A DNA stretch of 64,000 bases, taken from positions 248,001 through 312,000 of the forward strand of contig CAWHEI010000015.1 in NCBI GenBank assembly GCA_963828415.1, in the 5' to 3' direction. Position 1 is the stretch's first letter. The number at the start of each line of letters is the position of its first letter. The position numbers and the translations under genes were made by a program. Below, piece by piece: positions 36,488-46,052 of this stretch. Origin of the DNA: Sva-07 sp963828415. Its GTDB lineage: Bacteria > Actinomycetota > Acidimicrobiia > Acidimicrobiales > Ilumatobacteraceae. The notes under the pieces are model-generated. The model searched no databases. It was not told the DNA's origin and saw only the letters and a list, made by a program, of their open reading frames with translations.

Positions 36488-39400
36488 GGTCGCACGTCGA
36501 TGCGCAGCACGGCGGTGTCGGTGAGTTCACCGTCGCTCACCTGGTACGTGATCACAGCCACCCCCGACGCGCCCGGAGTGGCGGTGAAGCTGATCGACTT
36601 GTTCGCGTTCAGCGATGTCGAACCGAGTGAGCCATCGGCGGCCGAGACGATCGACACCGACAGTGGGTCGCCGTCGGGATCGTTGTCGTTCAGCAGCACC
36701 GATGTCGTCACCGAGCCACCGTTGACGACGTCGGCGCCGTCATCGCGCGGATCGGGAGGCCGATTGAGCGGCGGCTGCACGGTCAGGAGGATGTTCGACG
36801 TCGCCGTGAGTCCCTCGCCGTCGCGAATCGTGTACGTCGCAACCACCTGGCCCACGAAGTTGGCCGGCGGCGAGATCGTGACGACCGACCCGGAGAGTGA
36901 CACGGTTGCATCGCCGGACACTCTCGTCGCCGAGACCACGGACAGCCCACCCGACGTCTCGTCCGGATCGGTGTCGTTGGCGAGCACGCTGAACTGCTGC
37001 GGCGTGGCCGGCCCGAAGATCGTGAGGGAATCCGGCACAGCGATCGGCGCCTGGTTCGCCCGCTCGGTGATCGTGACGCGCAGGCGGCCGAGCGAGGTGG
37101 CGCCGCCGGCGTCCACGACCTGGTAGTTGATCGTTGCGTTCCCGGTCTGGGCCCCGGCGACGAACGTGATGATGCGGCCCGCACGGGTCGCCGTGCCGAT
37201 CACCGGCGCCGTCGACGACACGAGTTCGAGTGCGGCATTGGGGCCATCAGGGTCGGTGTCGTTCGCGAGCACGTCGATCGACGCGGTCTGGCCGACCTCG
37301 ACGGTCAGCGAGTCGAGGTTGGCTTCGGGCGACACGTTCGTGATCGCCGGTTCGCGGACCGAGACGATGATCGACGCCGATGCCGTGAGCCCGCCTGTGT
37401 TCCTCACCTCGTAGGTGCATCGGAAGGCTCCGGACTGCCCGACCGGTGGGTCGAAGCGCACCTGCGCGTTCGCGGTGATGGTGGCGTTGCCGCCCGATGG
37501 GCACCCCGGCCGACCAACGAGTATCGGACGGCCGCCGGACGGGTCGCCATCGTTGCGCAACACGTCGACGGTCACCGGCACGTCGACGTAGGTGAACGTC
37601 GAATCGTCGCGGGCATAGGGCGGCGCGGCCAGCGGCTCGGGAAGGACCGTGATCGTCACCTCGCCGACGACTTCGTGGCCGTTGCCGTCGCTGACGGTGT
37701 AGGTGAAGCGCGCGGTCTCCTGGCCCTCCTCGTCGACGAGCGGCGCCGGCGAGAACTGGATCTTCTCCCGACTGAACACGATCGCCTGTCCACCGGAATC
37801 GGCGGGCTGGCTGACGGAGGTGACCGTCAACGGGTCGCCATCGGGATCGACGTCGTTGGCGGTGACGTCGACGACCACCGCTTGGCCGACGACGACCTTG
37901 TCGGTGTCGGCGGTGACGACCGGCGGGCGGTTGGGCTCGATGTCGTCGATCACGCCGACGAGCACGGAGCCGCGCACCAGGTGACCGTTGCCGTCGTCGA
38001 CCGAGTAGGTGAACGGGACCAGAGATGCAGCACCGGCCCGGGCCGTGACGGCCAGTTCCGCGCCTTCGACGACGACCTCGAGTCCGTCAGGGAGCGGCTC
38101 GATGACCGACAGTGTCAGCGGGTCGCCATCAGGATCGGAATCGTTGACCAGCACAGGAATCTGCGTGGTGACGTCACGGCGCAGGCGAACCGCATCGGGG
38201 CGAACCAGCGGTGGGCGGTTGGGATCGCCGGCTCGGGCCACCTCGACACGCACCTCGACGTCCTCCCCGACGGCCTCGAGCGCATCGACGGGCCGGTAGG
38301 TGAAGGTCGCCGTGCCCTCGAAGCCCTCCGTCGGGGCGAAGCGGAGTGCGGGCAGTCCCGACGGGCCGAGTGACTCCGTGACCTCGCCCAGCGCGGCCTG
38401 CGGAGGCGAGAACCCACCGAGTCGCAACGCATCGCGCTCGGGATCGACGTCGTTGAGCAACACGTCGATCACGACCGGGACACCAGCGCCGGTTTCGGCG
38501 GTGTCCGCAACACCGACCGGCGCCTTGTTCGTCGAACCGGGTGCCAGCAGGTCGATGATCACCGACGCGGTGGCCGACGTACCGTTGCCGTCGACGATCG
38601 TGTAGTCGAACTCGTCGATGCCCACGTACCCGGGTTCCGGTGTGTACACGACGGTGGTCGCGGTGCCGATGTCGACCGAACCGTGACCGGGCGTGCCGAC
38701 CGCCGAGACAGCGATCGCTTCGCCGTCGGGGTCGTAGTCGTTGACGGTCACCTGGACCGGAACCGACGCGCCGGAACGAGCGGTCACCGGGTCGTCGACC
38801 GCGACCGGTGGATCGTCGATGCCGTTGTCGTCGGGTTCGCGGATGTCGGGCTCGCTGGCGGGCCGGTCGTCGGTGCCGGTGGCGGCTTGGCCCGGCTCGC
38901 CGGATTCGACCAATTCGCCGTCCTCGCCGAGCACCAGGATGCCCTGCGGGTTCTTGTCGATGGCCTGGACGCCCCACGGGTTCACGCCCCACACGAAGTC
39001 GCCGGTGACGTCATCGACCCAGACGAGATCGACCGTCGCCGTGACGGCGAGCTGGGCGTCGGCGTCGACCGACACCGGGTCACCGACGGTCCGCCCCTCG
39101 CGCCAGTCGAAGCGCACGACCGCGCTCGGACCGCGACGTACGACCACGGCCGCCTCGCCGGCGATCGCCAGGAAGTCGCCACCGTCGAGGTCGAGCCCTG
39201 CTACGTCCGAGGTCTCGTCGATTCCACCCGCCGACACGCACCACAGCTCGTCGTTCGCTCCGACCCACCCACAGTCGTTGGGCGGCCCAGGCACCTGAGC
39301 GAGGATCTCGCTGGAGTCGGCATCGGTGTCGAGCGTGTGCCAGCCACCGTCGCCGAGGCGAGCCCGGCCAGCCGACACGTCGACCACGAACGGCACGTTG

Positions 39401-40005
39401 CCGACCAGTGTCAGCAGCGCCCGGTCGTCGACGCCGAGTCGGGTCCGTTCGGCATTCAGCGACGTGGTGCGAACGAGATCGCCGTCGACCAACGACCAGA
39501 TCGAACCGTCGGGGGCCACCTGTGTGGCGTCGCCCGCCTCGACCGCGAACGAAATCGGCTCGGCATCGGCGGGCACCACGTTGGCCTCGTCCTCGTCCGG
39601 ATTGACCACGACGAGCCCGGCCTGACCGACGCCCGACAACGCGCGCCCGGCACCGAGCGCCGACAGAACGAACGGCGCGCCCAGACGGAGTTCGACCGAA
39701 TCGATGGCGCGAGCCTCCGCGGTCGTGTCGTTGAGTACGAACGCTCCCGGCCGACCCTCGGCGACCGACAGTTGCTCCGTGCTGCTTCCCGCCTCGAGGC
39801 TGGCGAGCGCTCGACCGCCATAGCCGTCGATCAGCACCACACGTCCCGTGGGCTGGTGCACGAACCAACCGGTTGCTCTCGCCGTTGCTGCATCGACAGC
39901 CGGCAGGCCGTCCGAACGCACGACGACCAGCACTGCGAACAGCGTCAAGAACGTCGCGGCGATTGCAGCAACGGCTTGGCGCCAGGTCACGGTTGACAGA
40001 GTCAC
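36112..40005 (-). CDS. Large Ig-like (cadherin/VCBS-type) repeat surface protein, frameshifted near its end
   Basis: A 1297-residue reading, of which about 1240 are genuine. An N-terminal signal-anchor helix (AVAAIAATFLTLFAVLVVV) is followed by about 350 residues that look like beta-propeller repeats, then tandem units of about 95 residues, each opening N-x-x-P and containing a NDxDPDGD-type calcium-loop motif (VNDYDPDGEAI, VNDSDPDGDPL, ANDTDPDGPNA). I count nine here and three beyond the frameshift. After ISYSVVNTC (about 36285) the frame turns into Arg/Ser-rich noise. The GTG at 40005 is preceded by GAGG. It is encoded beside the EccC ATPase and may be its surface partner. Confidence 0.8.
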   Translation of the reverse strand: MTLSTVTWRQAVAAIAATFLTLFAVLVVVRSDGLPAVDAATARATGWFVHQPTGRVVLIDGYGGRALASLEAGSSTEQLSVAEGRPGAFVLNDTTAEARAIDSVELRLGAPFVLSALGAGRALSGVGQAGLVVVNPDEDEANVVPADAEPISFAVEAGDATQVAPDGSIWSLVDGDLVRTTSLNAERTRLGVDDRALLTLVGNVPFVVDVSAGRARLGDGGWHTLDTDADSSEILAQVPGPPNDCGWVGANDELWCVSAGGIDETSDVAGLDLDGGDFLAIAGEAAVVVRRGPSAVVRFDWREGRTVGDPVSVDADAQLAVTATVDLVWVDDVTGDFVWGVNPWGVQAIDKNPQGILVLGEDGELVESGEPGQAATGTDDRPASEPDIREPDDNGIDDPPVAVDDPVTARSGASVPVQVTVNDYDPDGEAIAVSAVGTPGHGSVDIGTATTVVYTPEPGYVGIDEFDYTIVDGNGTSATASVIIDLLAPGSTNKAPVGVADTAETGAGVPVVIDVLLNDVDPERDALRLGGFSPPQAALGEVTESLGPSGLPALRFAPTEGFEGTATFTYRPVDALEAVGEDVEVRVEVARAGDPNRPPLVRPDAVRLRRDVTTQIPVLVNDSDPDGDPLTLSVIEPLPDGLEVVVEGAELAVTARAGAASLVPFTYSVDDGNGHLVRGSVLVGVIDDIEPNRPPVVTADTDKVVVGQAVVVDVTANDVDPDGDPLTVTSVSQPADSGGQAIVFSREKIQFSPAPLVDEEGQETARFTYTVSDGNGHEVVGEVTITVLPEPLAAPPYARDDSTFTYVDVPVTVDVLRNDGDPSGGRPILVGRPGCPSGGNATITANAQVRFDPPVGQSGAFRCTYEVRNTGGLTASASIIVSVREPAITNVSPEANLDSLTVEVGQTASIDVLANDTDPDGPNAALELVSSTAPVIGTATRAGRIITFVAGAQTGNATINYQVVDAGGATSLGRLRVTITERANQAPIAVPDSLTIFGPATPQQFSVLANDTDPDETSGGLSVVSATRVSGDATVSLSGSVVTISPPANFVGQVVATYTIRDGEGLTATSNILLTVQPPLNRPPDPRDDGADVVNGGSVTTSVLLNDNDPDGDPLSVSIVSAADGSLGSTSLNANKSISFTATPGASGVAVITYQVSDGELTDTAVLRIDVRPCSESSPIAQSGFLQTGYRQPIGVDLAAYGSNGTIVDVVGPPGFVDGIYTPPEGENGNVTISYSVVNTCRLPRAAPSRSTSTRNRSVQRRRSTCSVANRSWSLSRTSPPTPKPSRSRRSPVRRRG
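36281..36285 (-). other. Apparent one-base deletion in the Ig-repeat gene
   Basis: Minus-strand codons read AAC ACC TGT, after which sense continues only from GCT CCC GCG AGC (APAS) with two bases (CG) left over. Restoring one base, for example TGT TCG, rejoins the two frames. No slippery heptamer is present. Confidence 0.7.
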
Positions 40006-40088
40006 GAGAACCTCAACGGTACGGCGAGTGGCGGAAACTCACCCTTGGGTATCGACACCAAACCGGGCGACCTTGAGCCCGACGTGTG

Positions 40089-41087
40089 TCACCTCGCCAA
40101 TCGGCGTGCTCCGACGCGCAGTCGCGCCCATTTCGATGGCTTGGTCGGCTTCGGTCGGTCGGCAACATCGGCCAGACGCTCCACCGCCCACGGTCGATCG
40201 ACGATGTCTGCCGTCGGGCGAAGCGGTGTCAGCACGTCGACCTCACGGAGCCGGCCTGCCAGGCCGGCGGCGCCGATCGCGGCTCCGAGCGCCACGGCGA
40301 CGCGCTGTGGCGCACGCAGGTCATGGCTCGGGAACGGGGGGTACGGTTCGTCGAGGACGCGCAGCCGGGCGTCGAGTTCGGTGGTGCGCTCGACCGATGC
40401 GAGACCCTGGGCGGCGACACGTGCCACTTCCTGGGCCAGGGTCTGCTCGTCGAGGACCTCGTCGAGATCGGTCACGCCGGGTGGCAGCATGGTCGCCGCC
40501 AGGCCGGGATGCTCACGGCCATCGGCCTCGACGGTGGCTGCGGCGACGGGCAGACGATCGAAGACCGAGACCCAGCATCGATCGGCGGATGCATCACGCC
40601 GGGCGATCGTGACGTCCCGATCGAGGGTGCGTTCGAGCGACAGCGGTGCCGGCTCGACCGTCACGTCGACGAAGCCCGCTCGCTCGACGAGTTCCTGGAG
40701 CCACCAAGCTCGTTGATGATCCCAACGAAGCGCCAGCATCCATCGGCGGGCTTCGAGGTCGACCAGCATCGTGGAGGTGACACCGAGATTGTCGGCCAGT
40801 CGATGTCGGAGTTGGTTGAGTTCGGCGCCGGACCGACCGGTGACGTCGGTGCGCTGCAGCGTCGACCCCGGTGGGAACCAGGCAACTCGGGTCGGCAGCG
40901 CCGCGTCACCGAGACGCCCACGGGCTCGCACCAGTGCGTCCAGCACGTCGGCGGCATCCTCGAACCTCGTGATCGGTACCTCGCACACCGCGGCCACTCG
41001 CCCCGGTTCGTCCTGAGCAAGCCGCACACCGCGGACCACCGTGGAGGTGATCTCCAGACCGAGCCCGTCGCCGCGACGTACCGTCAT
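40089..41087 (-). CDS. Possible actin-fold (PilM-like) protein of the type VII-like locus
   Basis: A 332-residue protein. The opening LGLEITSTVVRGVRLAQDEPGRV resembles the phosphate-1 strand pair of PilM/FtsA-type actin folds, and a central SVFDRLPVAAATVEADG may be the second subdomain; other nucleotide-site motifs are weak. The C-terminus is basic (KPTKPSKWARLRVGARR). Its ATG overlaps the EccC stop (ATGA), so the two are co-translated, and the Ig-repeat gene follows after 83 bp. Both the fold and the function are inference. Confidence 0.5.
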   Translation of the reverse strand: MTVRRGDGLGLEITSTVVRGVRLAQDEPGRVAAVCEVPITRFEDAADVLDALVRARGRLGDAALPTRVAWFPPGSTLQRTDVTGRSGAELNQLRHRLADNLGVTSTMLVDLEARRWMLALRWDHQRAWWLQELVERAGFVDVTVEPAPLSLERTLDRDVTIARRDASADRCWVSVFDRLPVAAATVEADGREHPGLAATMLPPGVTDLDEVLDEQTLAQEVARVAAQGLASVERTTELDARLRVLDEPYPPFPSHDLRAPQRVAVALGAAIGAAGLAGRLREVDVLTPLRPTADIVDRPWAVERLADVADRPKPTKPSKWARLRVGARRLAR

Positions 41088-43654
41088 GACACGTCCCCCG
41101 TCGCGGCGACGGACCCGGTCGTCGCGGCCTCGGCCGGCGGTCCTGCGGTTGCAGCCAACAGCGGCACGACCTCACCGTCGACGACGAGCAGCCCGCGATG
41201 AGGCGCGAAGTTCGCCATGCGCAGCCCCAACGAGACCCGCACGAGGTCACCGTCGGACGACTCGGGGCGCAGCAGGACGGCGTGGCGGAACCGCAGCAGG
41301 GGACGCGACCAGTGGCCGGGCGCGCGGAGATCGTCGGCCCGTCCGGCCACGACGACGATCACGCCGTCGTCGCGAAGCGCAGCGAGCCGCTCGAAGTTGG
41401 GGCCGCCGACTCGGTCGGCGTCGTCGACGAGCACGAGACGGCGGCCGGGCGCGGCGATGATCCGATCGACCCAGTCGCTCACGTCGGCAGGCTCAGTGGG
41501 GCGATCGAGCCCGTCGATCTCCGACAATGGACCTCCACGCGGCGCGACCGCGAAGACGGCCAGATCCGCAGCGACGCCGACTGCAGCGCGGGCGAACGCC
41601 GTGAGGACCGACGAGCGTCCGGTTCCAGCAGCCCCTGCCACGATGACGTTCTCGCCGAACGGCACGACGCTCAACGCCGGGCTCGCAGTGCGGACGTCGA
41701 GCCCGACGGGAATCGAGATGGCACGGTCGACGACCACCGCGGCCCCGACCACCTCGTCGATGCTGATGACCGCGGGCAGCGCGTCGATGCGCGGGACCGG
41801 TCGATGGCGCGCAGGTTCGACGCCGAGTTCGACAACGGCGGCGTCGACCGATGCCGGTGGCGCAGCGATCTGCAGTTCGGTCGCATCGTCGGGGCGCATG
41901 GCCCGACCGGGCACGAACGCGGGGATGTCGGACGCCTTGAGGCCGAATGCCGCATAGGCCATCGGGTCGCCGAGGCGCATCACGAGCCGGTCGGGGATCT
42001 GGGTCGCCAACGATCCCGGCACCGCTCGGTCCTGTTTGGCAGTCAGCACGGCACAGATCCCGAGTGATCGGCCATCACGGATCACCCGTTCGAGGTCCGG
42101 CCACACACCTTCGAGGTCACGACGTTCGTCGAGTCGCTCGCGCACGGCGCCGACGTTGTCGATCAGGATCACGATCGCAGGTTCGGATGTCAGCACCGCA
42201 GCGGGACCTCCGGGTTCGAGGGCTCGCCCCTTTCGCCGTTCCAGCTCGGTCGACAGATGCGCGACGAGCCGTGCCAGGCGGTCGAGTTCGTCGACGCGCA
42301 CCACGGCACCCACATGCGCCAAGCCATCGAGCGGCGCCAACAGGTTGGCGTCGGCGTCGATGGCGTAGATGTGGACATCGTCGGGCGAGAATCGCTGCGC
42401 CACGCCCAGCGCGAGCGTGACGAGCAGCGACGACGTTCCCGCACCCGAGATGCCGTACACGAGCAGGCTGCCCTCGCGCCCGGGCGTCCACCAGATCGGC
42501 ACCTGTCGTTGCTCGTCGGGGAGGTCGAGCAACCCGAACGGGACGGCATCACCGGGGTGGGCCGCCATGAACTCGTCCCATGCCAGCTCGGCAGGGAGCG
42601 GGTCGGGGTAGGGCTGGCGCTGTTCGCTCTGGCCGAGCGCTCGCGCAGCACCGGCGACGGCCGACACGAGCCGAACGAGATCGCTCGTGTCGGCGGCGCC
42701 ACCGTCCGAGGCGTCGACGTCGTCGGAGGCGTGACGCAGGAGGCGCTGCTCCAGCGGCCACATCTCCCGGGCCACGACGTACGGTCGGACATCGACGCGA
42801 TGAACGTTGCCGGAGCTGGCATCGGCGGCCGAATGCCCCGTCGAGTACGCCGATTGGAACGCGATCAGCTCGCCGGCACCGAGGCGAGCGTACGCACGGC
42901 CCGGAATCCGGCGCGGGAGCAGCGCTGCATCCTTCGTGCCGATGACGTCGAGTGAGTCGCCGTCGTCCTGTACGCGCAGCGCGATGCGCAAGTTGGTGTT
43001 GGCCTTGATCTTGTTGTCGACGACCCCAGCGGGTCGCTGCGTCGCGAGGACCAGGTGCAGACCGAGGCTGCGACCGCGTTGGGCGATGTCGACGAGCGAC
43101 GGCAGGAACTCGGGAAGTTCCGCCGCAACCGATGCGAACTCGTCGACCACGAGCACCAGGCGCGGCAGCGGCGGTCGGTCGTCGAGCTGCTGGTAGTCGT
43201 CGAGCGACGAGGAACCGGCATCACGCAGAACGTGCTCTCGGTGGCGCAATTCCGCTCGCAGGCAGCGCAGCACACGGCCCGCCAGGTGCTCGTCGAGGTC
43301 GGTGACGAGGCCGACGGTGTGAGGAAGCGCAGCGCACGCATCGAACGCCGACCCGCCCTTGAAGTCGACGAGCACGAAGTTGATGTCGTCGGGCGGCATC
43401 TCGGCTGCGAGGCCGACGACGAGGCTTCGCAGCAGCTCCGACTTGCCCGCGCCGGTGGTCCCGGCAATCAGCGCGTGCGGGCCATCGGCGACGAGGTCGA
43501 GCCCGAGCGGCCCGCGTTCCTCCATGCCGATCATCACCGTCGCGTCGTGACCACGGCGGCGGCTCCATCGATCGAGGATGTCATCGGTCGACGGGTCGTC
43601 GAGGCCGAGCAACGACAGCACCGGCACCGTCGTCGGCAGCGACGTGTCCGACAC
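41084..43654 (-). CDS. EccC/EssC-type FtsK/SpoIIIE ATPase, C-terminal three ATPase domains
   Basis: An 856-residue frame. The first ATPase domain is canonical: IAGTTGAGKSELLRSLV (Walker A), FVLVDFKGG, LVLVVDEFASV (Walker B) and HLVLATQRP. The second has YGISGAGTSSLLV and the third VAGAAGTGRSSVLT, so both lack the Walker A lysine. This is the order seen in type VII motor ATPases, where the last domain binds substrate tails. The GTG at 43654 has no ribosome site; the sequence before it in the same frame (LASLDDPDVPIV) is also coding, so this is the 3' part of a gene broken by a frameshift near 43690-43712. Confidence 0.85.
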   Translation of the reverse strand: MSDTSLPTTVPVLSLLGLDDPSTDDILDRWSRRRGHDATVMIGMEERGPLGLDLVADGPHALIAGTTGAGKSELLRSLVVGLAAEMPPDDINFVLVDFKGGSAFDACAALPHTVGLVTDLDEHLAGRVLRCLRAELRHREHVLRDAGSSSLDDYQQLDDRPPLPRLVLVVDEFASVAAELPEFLPSLVDIAQRGRSLGLHLVLATQRPAGVVDNKIKANTNLRIALRVQDDGDSLDVIGTKDAALLPRRIPGRAYARLGAGELIAFQSAYSTGHSAADASSGNVHRVDVRPYVVAREMWPLEQRLLRHASDDVDASDGGAADTSDLVRLVSAVAGAARALGQSEQRQPYPDPLPAELAWDEFMAAHPGDAVPFGLLDLPDEQRQVPIWWTPGREGSLLVYGISGAGTSSLLVTLALGVAQRFSPDDVHIYAIDADANLLAPLDGLAHVGAVVRVDELDRLARLVAHLSTELERRKGRALEPGGPAAVLTSEPAIVILIDNVGAVRERLDERRDLEGVWPDLERVIRDGRSLGICAVLTAKQDRAVPGSLATQIPDRLVMRLGDPMAYAAFGLKASDIPAFVPGRAMRPDDATELQIAAPPASVDAAVVELGVEPARHRPVPRIDALPAVISIDEVVGAAVVVDRAISIPVGLDVRTASPALSVVPFGENVIVAGAAGTGRSSVLTAFARAAVGVAADLAVFAVAPRGGPLSEIDGLDRPTEPADVSDWVDRIIAAPGRRLVLVDDADRVGGPNFERLAALRDDGVIVVVAGRADDLRAPGHWSRPLLRFRHAVLLRPESSDGDLVRVSLGLRMANFAPHRGLLVVDGEVVPLLAATAGPPAEAATTGSVAATGDVS

Positions 43655-45375
43655 GATCGGGACGTCGGGATCGTCGAGCGATGCCAGCCGTCGAGCAGCC
43701 GCGCCGCGAGTGGCTCGGCGAGTCGGAACGGCACGACGCCGTCGATTCGGCGACGATCCAACAGGTGATCGACTGCGGCGACGCCGTCCGGATGCTCGGT
43801 CATCACGGTGGTGCAGACCGCTGGCACATCAGCGGCGTCGGACGTGATCGCCACGAAACGCAACGGGATCGACGGATCGGAGAACAGGACCCGCAACGGT
43901 GCGTTGCGTTCACGCCACCAGGCGGGTTCGTCGACCACGACGAGCGTGACATGGCTCGGCGTGGTCGGCCGGTCCGGGCGCTCCCACCCGCGCCGCACCG
44001 CCGCCGCCCATCCCGACACCTGCTCGTCGGTCTGGAAGATGCGGGCGTCGCCGCCGACGCGCGTGTGCGGCAACCACTTCGCCCACTCCCACTGGTGGAC
44101 GCGCTGTGCCGACGACAGCACGACGATGTCGAGGTCGGCGGGGCCGTGGGTCACGGCCGCCTCGACGAGCAGCGCGCTCACCACTGCCCGGGCGAACTCG
44201 GTGCTGCCCACGATTCCGATGCCGCGCTCGCCGAGGAGGTCGGCGACGGCAGGAACCATGATGGTCGGGCCGATCTCATTGACGATCGACTGCGCCGTCG
44301 AGAGTGCGTTGGTCGATCGATGAAGCTCCGGCGACCACGCCAGGTCGGCGAGCCCGAGCGGGAGTTGGAAGACGTCGGGATGACCAGGTCGGCGCTGCCA
44401 GAGTTCGGTCGAAGAGGTGTCGGCGAGTTCGATCGCGGCGGCGATGTCGGGATGAGCACCTCGACGACGCGCCTGGGTCTCGAGGTGCCGTTCTCGGGCG
44501 GCGGCAGCGAACTGGTCGGTCGCCTGGCGGTCGGCGCGGCTCGAGTCGTCGACGTCGCGGCGACGGTTGCGGCGCTCAGACATCCAGTTCGCCCCCGCCA
44601 TCACGGGCGACATCAATCCGAAGAGCAAGAAGGTCGGGCTGGTCAGCACGACTGCCATGACGACGGCGATCGGGATCGGGGCGAGCATGGTCAGCAACGG
44701 AAACCGCCGGGCGTCGCGCACCGCTGCAGCGCCCTCGGGCACAGCGAGCGGCTCGAAGTCGGCCGGCGCAGCCAGACGAGGTGGCCGGTTGAACGCCGCC
44801 GCACCGTCGACGGCGACGCCGACGAAGCGGTGGCCGCCCGCCGACGCAGTGCGGGGGTCACGTCGACCGAGCGCGAACACTCGGCCACCGACGTCGACCA
44901 CACCGCTCTCCCAGCGCGTCGGCGAGGTGACCGGCACACCGTCCAGACGAGCGCCGGCCGACGATCGCACGGCGATCGAGCCATCGCTTTCGACGTCGAG
45001 CTCCAACAGGGCGGTGTCGACCGGCGCGAGATCGAGTTCGACGGCGTTGAGGCGCCGACCGATGCCGATGCGGTAGCGGCCCGGCGTCAGCCAACGTCGT
45101 GCGCCGGAGCCGACGCCGGCGATCTGGACCAACTCGACGACGCCATCGATCGGAGCGGGTTCGAGATCGTCGACCGTCGAGATGACCGAACCGATGAGCA
45201 CCCCGGCGGTGCCGATCGCTGTCACTGCGGGAACCGCACGGTCGTCGACGTAGACGACCGCAGGAGCGGCGCGGCCGGTGACCGTCTCGACGAGGTCGGC
45301 GAGCGTCACCGCCTGTTGATGTGATCCGATCGACAGCTCTGCGTCGCCGTTGGGGGTGCGCAGGACGACATCCAT
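43534..45375 (-). CDS. EccC/EssC-type ATPase, N-terminal FHA and membrane part (frameshifted)
   Basis: A 613-residue frame, genuine to about residue 557. Residues 1-85 form a small globular domain, about 88-185 a degenerate FHA domain (WLTPGRYRIGIGRRLNAVEL, RVFALGRRDP), and then two membrane helices (LLTMLAPIPIAVVMAVVL, LLFGLMSPVMAGANW). Next come ELWQRRPGHPDVFQLPLGL, matching the 'lWeRrp..pdfl..R.G' block of EccC, and an ATPase-like region lacking a P-loop. After RLAEPLAARLLDG it becomes out-of-frame noise. FHA domains ahead of the helices are typical of EssC-like proteins. Its start faces the WXG100 operon. Confidence 0.82.
   Translation of the reverse strand: MDVVLRTPNGDAELSIGSHQQAVTLADLVETVTGRAAPAVVYVDDRAVPAVTAIGTAGVLIGSVISTVDDLEPAPIDGVVELVQIAGVGSGARRWLTPGRYRIGIGRRLNAVELDLAPVDTALLELDVESDGSIAVRSSAGARLDGVPVTSPTRWESGVVDVGGRVFALGRRDPRTASAGGHRFVGVAVDGAAAFNRPPRLAAPADFEPLAVPEGAAAVRDARRFPLLTMLAPIPIAVVMAVVLTSPTFLLFGLMSPVMAGANWMSERRNRRRDVDDSSRADRQATDQFAAAARERHLETQARRRGAHPDIAAAIELADTSSTELWQRRPGHPDVFQLPLGLADLAWSPELHRSTNALSTAQSIVNEIGPTIMVPAVADLLGERGIGIVGSTEFARAVVSALLVEAAVTHGPADLDIVVLSSAQRVHQWEWAKWLPHTRVGGDARIFQTDEQVSGWAAAVRRGWERPDRPTTPSHVTLVVVDEPAWWRERNAPLRVLFSDPSIPLRFVAITSDAADVPAVCTTVMTEHPDGVAAVDHLLDRRRIDGVVPFRLAEPLAARLLDGWHRSTIPTSRSCRTRRCRRRCRCCRCSASTTRRPMTSSIDGAAAVVTTRR
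43690..43712 (-). other. Apparent one-base deletion splitting the EccC-like gene
   Basis: In this interval the upstream frame reads EPLAARLL and the downstream frame reads AARRLASLDDPDV. Joining them gives a continuous EccC-like sequence if one base is restored. The shift has the same direction as that in the Ig-repeat gene. No slippery heptamer was seen. Confidence 0.7.
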
Positions 45376-45555
45376 GTGGCGCCGACAATAGAGCCCTTCC
45401 CGCTGCCGTGCGCCGATCTCCTCATCGACGGGGCCGGTGGCGAGCTACACGGTCGTCTGCCACCGGTCGACAGCGAAACGCCATCGGGATAGGGTCCACG
45501 CCGATCCCTCTCCCGCTGCATGCGGTTGGGGCGACCAACTCGGAGGTGCGCAGAC
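45376..45555. promoter_or_regulatory. Divergent intergenic region of the type VII-like locus
   Basis: These 180 bp separate the leftward EccC gene from the rightward WXG100 operon and must hold both promoters. I see CGGAGG as ribosome site for the first WXG gene, but no confident promoter boxes, repeats or hairpins. Confidence 0.4.
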
Positions 45556-46038
45556 ATGGCAGTCATCGGTGGTGACCTGGGCGCGATGAGCGCGCTCGCC
45601 CAGCGATTCGGCGGGGCCGGCGAGACATTCGTGTCCCAATCGAACGCGATCGCCGGTTCGGTCGACCGAGCTCTCCAGGCGTTCGTCGAGCAGATGCGGG
45701 TCCTCGACGCGGAGGCGCGCGGCCTCGCCGAGGAGATCAACGGCGAGATGGCCCGTTTGAACGGCCAAGCGCGGAACACCACGTGGACCGGCTCCAACCG
45801 CGTGAAGATGGACGGCATCGTCGCTGGGCTCGACGACGACATCGTGCGCATCAGATCGGCGATCGACCGGTTCGTCGACGAGGCGACCACGGTCGTGAAT
45901 GGTTCGTTGACCACCTCGATGAGCGAGTTGCGAGCGAACGTCGAGCGCTCCGGCGCTCATGCCGGCGAGGTCGCCGGTGGATTCTCACGATCCATCGAGT
46001 CGCAACGCGCCTCGTTCGACCAGGTCATGAACGGCTGA
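45556..46038 (+). CDS. WXG100-like protein 1
   Basis: A 160-residue almost wholly helical protein. The turn NTTWTGSNRVK carries the W-x-G motif at about residue 75, between two long amphipathic helices; this central WxG hairpin is the hallmark of ESX/WXG100 proteins secreted by type VII systems. It is longer than the usual 100 residues, with a C-terminal helical extension ending SIESQRASFDQVMNG. CGGAGG precedes ATG 45556, and the frame upstream is not homologous. It is the first gene of the operon, with the second WXG gene 14 bp on. Confidence 0.78.
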   Translation: MAVIGGDLGAMSALAQRFGGAGETFVSQSNAIAGSVDRALQAFVEQMRVLDAEARGLAEEINGEMARLNGQARNTTWTGSNRVKMDGIVAGLDDDIVRIRSAIDRFVDEATTVVNGSLTTSMSELRANVERSGAHAGEVAGGFSRSIESQRASFDQVMNG

Positions 46039-46052
46039 GGGGGAGCAACCAC

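Noticed and set aside
43681..45324. Open frame of about 550 codons antisense to the EccC N-terminal part
   Set aside because: Arg/Gly/Asp-rich shadow sequence with no recognisable domain; sense-strand FHA, helices and EccC block are convincing.
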